A stretch of DNA of 7,967 nucleotides from Actinomycetes bacterium (GTDB taxonomy: Bacteria > Actinomycetota > Actinomycetes > Actinomycetales > Microbacteriaceae), in assembly GCA_030425055.1 (NCBI GenBank), contig JAUHVN010000119.1, forward strand, positions 1-7,967. Reading direction: 5' to 3'. The position numbers and the translations under genes were made by a program. Numbering within the stretch: the stretch's first letter is position 1; each line of letters opens with the position of its first letter. Positions 4,734-7,967 of the stretch are shown here, piece after piece. The notes under the pieces were generated by a model that had not been told where the DNA came from, ran no database searches, and saw nothing but the letters and a program-made list of their open reading frames with translations.

Positions 4734-7168
4734 CACCGCACCACCTTGCCGGGCTCGATCGAGGACGACGGCGAGGGCTCGGCGGGAGGCGGCGGGGGCT
4801 TCGCGGCCGGCAGATACGTGTCCGCGACCGACTTCATGAAGAACCGGCCGAACCGCGCGATCGAGGCCAGCGGCCCCTTGCCCGAGCCTCGGAACGTGGT
4901 CATCTGCCGCGCGAAGTCCTGTGGCAGGATCCGCAGGATGCCGGCACCCAGCACGTCGGCGTCCGCATCCTGCGCGCCGCGCTCGCCCGGCGGGATGTGC
5001 CCCTTCAAGAGGGTGATGTACAGCGTCGACGTGTCGCGCCAGATGTCGAGACCCGGGTCGTCGCGCACGGTCTTGAAGCCGTACATGGTCAGCGGAGTAC
5101 CCGACAGGTCGGTGAACCACAGGCGATAGCGCATCTCGAGCGTTCCGTCGATTCCCGTCTCGACGAACAGGTTCGCCCATCCCCGCTGCACCGGCAGCTG
5201 CCCGCCCAGCACGTCGCAGTCGACGAATCCGGTCGCAGTCGCGGTGTGGTCGTCGCCCGCGACGAAGCGCTCGACATCGGGCGCGGTCACCGTCAGCTGG
5301 AACATGAAGCGCTGGGTGATCTGGCGCCCCAGCTTCCAGCCCCGGTTCGGGTCCTTCTCGTCGAAGGCGAAGAATCCCTTCATCTGCTCGGTGAACTCCA
5401 TGCTGCGCCCGGGAACCGGATCGACGACCTCGGGGGTGATCGCCGCGACGTCTGCGGCGCGCGCCTTGGCCGAGCGCTTGCGCGGCCGCGGCTTCTCGAG
5501 CGCATGCTCGACGGCGCGGTTCGACATCGCAGCGATGGTCAGCGATGGGTTCGGCCCCACGGGCCCCGGCACGGCGGCACCGTCGACGACATAGAGCCCG
5601 GGCGCGCCGAACGCCTCGTTCCAGCTGTCGACGACGCCCTCATGGATGTGCCGGCCCATCGGCGCGCCGCCGAGCGGATGCACCGTCACGACGCGCTTGG
5701 TCCACCACAGCGGGTTGTCACGGAAGCGGCCGCCGAGCGCCTCGGAGATGTCGCGCATCGTCGTGCGCATCGACTCGAAGTACGCCGCGCTCGTCGCCGT
5801 CGTCCACTGCACGTCGAGCTGCCCGTCGGTGAGGGTGATGCGGCCGTCGGGGGTGTCGCGCCCCATGCCCAGCAGCGGCAGCGAACTCGATGTCAGCTGA
5901 CCCTGACCCACGAGCCCCGCGACCTCGGCCGAGATGTTCGACTCGTTCCGGTCGCGCATGCGGTACGCGACGAACTGACGCACGACGCCCGCGGCACGCC
6001 GGACGGATGCCGTGATCTGCGCGGTCTCGATCAGCCAGTTCGCGAACTCGGGGAATCCGGCCTCCTGCACGTAGAAGCCCCGTCCGGCTCCCTCTTCGTC
6101 CAGTCCGTCGGGCTGCCTGATCGCCGTGGTGATGACGGGCCCGTACGCCGGATCGATGAGGCGGGTGGCGCCCTCCTCGGTGGTGGACTTCGCGTCGAGG
6201 CAGAACGTGAGCAGGTCGCCGTTGCCGCTGAATCGGGTGCCGAGCGCGCGACCGAGACCCGGCAGTCCGATGCGGTTGCGCAGCAGGAGCGATGAGGTGC
6301 CGAACGTGCCGGCGCCGAGGAAGAGCTCGTCGCACGTCATCCGCACGTCGGAGCGCGGCCGTCGTCCCGTCTCGTCCGCCTCGTCGCCGTACTGGTGATA
6401 GCGCACCTCGTACCCGCCGCCGGCCAGCGGCGTGATCCCGTACACCTCGGCGAGGGTGCGGACATCGGCACCGTGATGAGCGGCGGCCGAGATGTACGTG
6501 TGGTCGAGTGTGTTCTTCGAACCCTCGTTGCAGCCGATGTCGCACTCGCCGCAGAGCCGGCACGTCAAGCGGGGCACCCCGTGGATGTTGCCGTACGACG
6601 GCGGCTCGATGATCTGCTTCTGCACCGGTTCACCGCCCGGCCGCGTCGCGAACGACACCGCGAGCGGCGGACTGAACGGCTCGAGGCCCAGGGTCGTCGC
6701 GGCATCCCGCAGCGCCTTCGATTTCGGAAGGTCGTGATAGGGGTTCGGTGCGGGCGTGAGCATCGCCTCGACCTCGTCGTAGTGGCGGTCGAGGTCGGAC
6801 CTGCCGATCGGCCAGTTCTCGTATCCGCCGCCGGGCAGCGGCGAGTCGTGAACGAACCAGCGTTCGTCCTTGCGCAGCAGCACGTTGGCGTAGATGAGCG
6901 AGCCGCCGCCGAGCCCGGCCGAGACGATCGCTTCGAGCTTGCGGAACGACCGGATGTCGAAGAGCCCGAACAGCTCGTCCTTCGGCTCCCAGAACGCCCG
7001 GCTCATCTCGTAGGGGTTGCGCGCGAAGCTGCCGGGCGGGTACGCGCGCCCGCGCTCGAGCACGACGACCGATCTGCCCGCCTCGGCAAGGCGATAGGCC
7101 GCCGTCGCCGCTCCGAAGCCGGAACCCACGACGATCGCTTCGACATGCTCAGGTGCTGCGTTCGCCAT
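4733..7168 (-). CDS. GMC-family FAD-dependent oxidoreductase (cholesterol-oxidase type) with extra C-terminal domain
   Basis: An 811-residue flavoprotein, much longer than ordinary GMC/cholesterol oxidases (about 500-580). Seen: FAD Rossmann motif VVGSGFGAA at 13-21 with LERG at 37-40; GLGGGSLIYANV at 85-96, contacting FAD in this family; a Cys cluster C203-x2-C206-x2-C209-x3-C213 followed by NEGSKNTLD; HPLGG at 497-501 and GPNPSLTIAA at 538-547, giving the expected catalytic pair H497 and N540. GMC domain ends near 556. A basic linker (559-570) leads to a second domain, about 588-785, with LGGQLPVQRGWANLFVE and MYGFKTVRDDPGLDIW, which I have seen only as a GMC companion and cannot name. The tail (790-803) is Pro/Ser-rich. 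No signal peptide is seen, so it is probably cytoplasmic. Start ATG 7168 has AAGGA six bases upstream; the open frame continues to 7369 but lacks family similarity there. Expected reaction: oxidation of an alcohol, probably sterol-like or long-chain, with peroxide release. Confidence 0.92.
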   Translation of the reverse strand: MANAAPEHVEAIVVGSGFGAATAAYRLAEAGRSVVVLERGRAYPPGSFARNPYEMSRAFWEPKDELFGLFDIRSFRKLEAIVSAGLGGGSLIYANVLLRKDERWFVHDSPLPGGGYENWPIGRSDLDRHYDEVEAMLTPAPNPYHDLPKSKALRDAATTLGLEPFSPPLAVSFATRPGGEPVQKQIIEPPSYGNIHGVPRLTCRLCGECDIGCNEGSKNTLDHTYISAAAHHGADVRTLAEVYGITPLAGGGYEVRYHQYGDEADETGRRPRSDVRMTCDELFLGAGTFGTSSLLLRNRIGLPGLGRALGTRFSGNGDLLTFCLDAKSTTEEGATRLIDPAYGPVITTAIRQPDGLDEEGAGRGFYVQEAGFPEFANWLIETAQITASVRRAAGVVRQFVAYRMRDRNESNISAEVAGLVGQGQLTSSSLPLLGMGRDTPDGRITLTDGQLDVQWTTATSAAYFESMRTTMRDISEALGGRFRDNPLWWTKRVVTVHPLGGAPMGRHIHEGVVDSWNEAFGAPGLYVVDGAAVPGPVGPNPSLTIAAMSNRAVEHALEKPRPRKRSAKARAADVAAITPEVVDPVPGRSMEFTEQMKGFFAFDEKDPNRGWKLGRQITQRFMFQLTVTAPDVERFVAGDDHTATATGFVDCDVLGGQLPVQRGWANLFVETGIDGTLEMRYRLWFTDLSGTPLTMYGFKTVRDDPGLDIWRDTSTLYITLLKGHIPPGERGAQDADADVLGAGILRILPQDFARQMTTFRGSGKGPLASIARFGRFFMKSVADTYLPAAKPPPPPAEPSPSSSIEPGKVVR

Positions 7169-7251
7169 CGGCGGTCCTTCCCAGGGTGCGGTGATGCCGT
7201 TCTCTCGCATTCGACGAGCGCTGCGACGCCGGTCTGATACCCCGAGCGGTG

Positions 7252-7282
7252 CCGGTCGCGCCCACCGGCCTTGCACACAAGG
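7252..7282. promoter_or_regulatory. Two adjacent inverted repeats, candidate operators of the GMC operon
   Basis: GCCGGT-N6-ACCGGC (7252-7269) is a perfect 6+6 inverted repeat. It touches CCTTG-CACA-CAAGG (7269-7282), a perfect 5+5 inverted repeat. The second overlaps the predicted -10 of the minus-strand GMC promoter; the first falls at about +3 to +20 of that transcript. Such placement suits a repressor. The motifs differ from the KstR and KstR2 consensus sites I know from sterol catabolism. Confidence 0.45.
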
Positions 7283-7308
7283 TAGTGAGCCTGCGCCGCG
7301 CGCCGCAA
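7279..7308 (-). promoter_or_regulatory. Promoter of the GMC-hydrolase operon
   Basis: On the minus strand TTGCGG (7308-7303) and TACCTT (7284-7279) are separated by 18 bases, a good vegetative-type promoter. Transcription would begin near 7272, leaving a leader of about 100 bases before the ATG at 7168. Confidence 0.55.
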
Positions 7309-7395
7309 TGCATTCCGTGGGTCGCGCGCACGGCGCGTGTATCACCACCGGGGCGAGACGACTCGACATGATGGCCCGGGAACCGTCTGCGCCGC

Positions 7396-7401
7396 TAGGA
7401 T
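7396..7401 (+). promoter_or_regulatory. Candidate -10 element of the heme peroxidase gene
   Basis: TAGGAT fits the TANNNT form and lies about 60 bases before the GTG at 7462. No -35 at 16-18 bases upstream is convincing, so support is position and sequence only. Confidence 0.35.
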
Positions 7402-7461
7402 GCGGGCAGTTCCACTGGCCCGCTCTGTTGAGGATCCCGCGACGGCTGTGAGGAGAACACG

Positions 7462-7731
7462 GTGTTCAATCGTCTGTACGCCCGCATCAATCGGACTCGG
7501 CCGTGGTACCGGCTGCCCTTCCTGTTCGGGTTGTTCAACCTCATCGCGCTACGCGACGAACTGCGCGAGGACAACCTCACCGACACGCGCACTCCGGACG
7601 ATCCGGCCCGTACGCCGGGCGTCACGCTCGACAGCTGCCCGTACCACGAGCGCCGGTTCCGCACGCCCGACGGCTCGTACAACGACCTGAGCGACCCCGA
7701 CATGGGCCGCGCCGGCTCGCGGTTCGCCCGC
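7462..7731 (+). pseudogene. Heme peroxidase (animal/peroxinectin type), N-terminal fragment cut at a junction
   Basis: GTG start with AGGAG (7451-7455) six bases upstream. The first 90 residues fit the N-terminus of bacterial members of the animal-type heme peroxidase superfamily: LPFLFGLFNLIALRDELR at 18-35, then ENL/DTR-like EDNLTDTR (36-43), and TPDGSYNDLSDPDMGRAGSRFAR at the end of the fragment, the well-conserved region before 'GRN'. Complete members are several hundred residues and carry the heme ligands and active-site His further on, none of which are here. After R90 the frame stays open but turns into Arg/Ser/Cys-rich sequence that resembles no peroxidase, while the opposite strand becomes coding-like. 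The gene is therefore truncated, by a real rearrangement or an assembly error. A whole copy would be a natural partner for the divergent GMC oxidase, since it could consume its peroxide. Confidence 0.75.
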
Positions 7732-7740
7732 CGCCGCAGG
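7726..7740. other. Breakpoint between peroxidase fragment and opposite-strand gene fragment
   Basis: Family-like peroxidase sequence ends with the codons for RFAR (to 7731). The minus-strand protein reads plausibly only down to about 7737. The changeover lies in a GCC/GCCG-rich stretch (gcccgccgccgcagg), a place where short homologies could join unrelated sequences in vivo or in assembly. No insertion-sequence ends, target duplication or transposase are visible. Confidence 0.6.
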
Positions 7741-7967
7741 ACCGTCGTCAGCCGGTCGCGGGCGGCGGTGTGCATGCCCAGCGCGGCGAGGGCGATCGCC
7801 CCGTGGAACAGCAGGCCCGCGTGCAGGTCCGACTCGTTCGTGACCCCGGCGGTGAGCGTCACCACCTCGTCGCAGGCCCGCCGCTGCGTCGCCGTCAGCC
7901 GCACCCGCAGCGGATGCCGCGGGTCGGCGGACATCGGCTTCATCAGGTCGCCCACCAGCAGCTCCGC
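7732..7967 (-). CDS. Unrecognised protein fragment, open at the right edge and cut on the left
   Basis: The minus-strand frame enters from the right edge and reads about 78 residues before the breakpoint. Its amino-acid pattern is protein-like: a polar segment with LTATQRRACDEVVTLTAG, then an amphipathic or hydrophobic helix (LHAGLLFHGAIALAALGMH) and an ARDRLTTVLRR helix. Nearly all third positions are G/C, but the plus-strand frame shares this because the two frames align at that position, so the amino-acid pattern is the main argument. The plus reading is rich in Cys, Ser and Arg, typical of a shadow. The true start may lie outside the window; GTG at 7955 with GGAG six bases upstream is possible. 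The frame runs on leftward through antisense peroxidase sequence, so its natural C-terminus is missing. I do not recognise the family. Confidence 0.45.

Noticed and set aside
3300..5129. A 609-codon open frame on the plus strand opposite the hydrolase and GMC genes
   Set aside because: It is antisense to two well-supported genes, has no family-like motifs and is rich in His, Arg and Ala; long open antisense frames are normal at this GC content.
4734..5180. Longer start for the hydrolase
   Set aside because: The extension is the out-of-frame shadow of the GMC C-terminus; the TGATG overlap gives a natural start at 4733.
7269..7282. CCTTG-N4-CAAGG as a KstR2 sterol-regulon site
   Set aside because: The KstR2 site I know has the arms in the opposite order (CAAG then CTTG with two bases between), so it does not match.
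7169..7369. Longer start for the GMC oxidase (67 extra residues)
   Set aside because: The extra part has no oxidase similarity, while ATG 7168 has AAGGA at ideal spacing just before the FAD motif; the extension also covers the predicted promoter.

Overview
The base composition (very high GC, almost all third codon positions G or C), GTG starts with AGGAG-type ribosome sites, TANNNT-type -10 elements and the protein families point to a high-GC actinobacterium. I think the family Microbacteriaceae (Microbacterium-like) is most likely, but this is inference from style and content, not from a marker gene.

Layout, left to right. Bases 2-538 (+) are the 3' end of a ZapE/AFG1-type P-loop ATPase gene. 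A 218-bp gap with a GlnR-like box precedes an ammonium channel gene (amt, 757-1986, +), which ends in a strong hairpin. A solitary PemK/MazF-family toxin-like gene (2072-2584, +) follows; its GTG lies 6 nt after a TAGGGT -10 element, so it may be leaderless. Next is a tRNA block: tRNA-Val(CAC) on the minus strand, then tRNA-Gly(GCC), tRNA-Cys(GCA) and tRNA-Val(GAC) on the plus strand, closed by a bidirectional terminator. Facing this block from the minus strand are three tandem genes: a GMC-family FAD oxidoreductase of the cholesterol-oxidase type with an extra C-terminal domain (4733-7168), an alpha/beta hydrolase with Cys at the nucleophile position (3690-4733, TGATG overlap), and a small unrecognised protein (3161-3634). 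Divergent from the GMC gene, a plus-strand gene starts at 7462 whose first 90 codons are the N-terminus of a bacterial animal-type heme peroxidase.

How the genes may work together. The GMC oxidase and the hydrolase are translationally coupled and probably act on the same lipid-like or sterol-like substrate. GMC oxidases usually release hydrogen peroxide, so a divergently transcribed peroxidase could be a functional partner. The spacer between them holds a good minus-strand promoter overlapped or flanked by two adjacent inverted repeats, which suggests a dedicated regulator not encoded in this window.

The right end is abnormal. At about base 7731 the peroxidase reading stops making sense and the remaining 236 bases look like coding sequence of an unrelated protein on the opposite strand. 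Both genes appear cut at this point, so it is either a real rearrangement or an assembly chimera near a contig end. I see no CRISPR array, transposase, integrase or phage gene.
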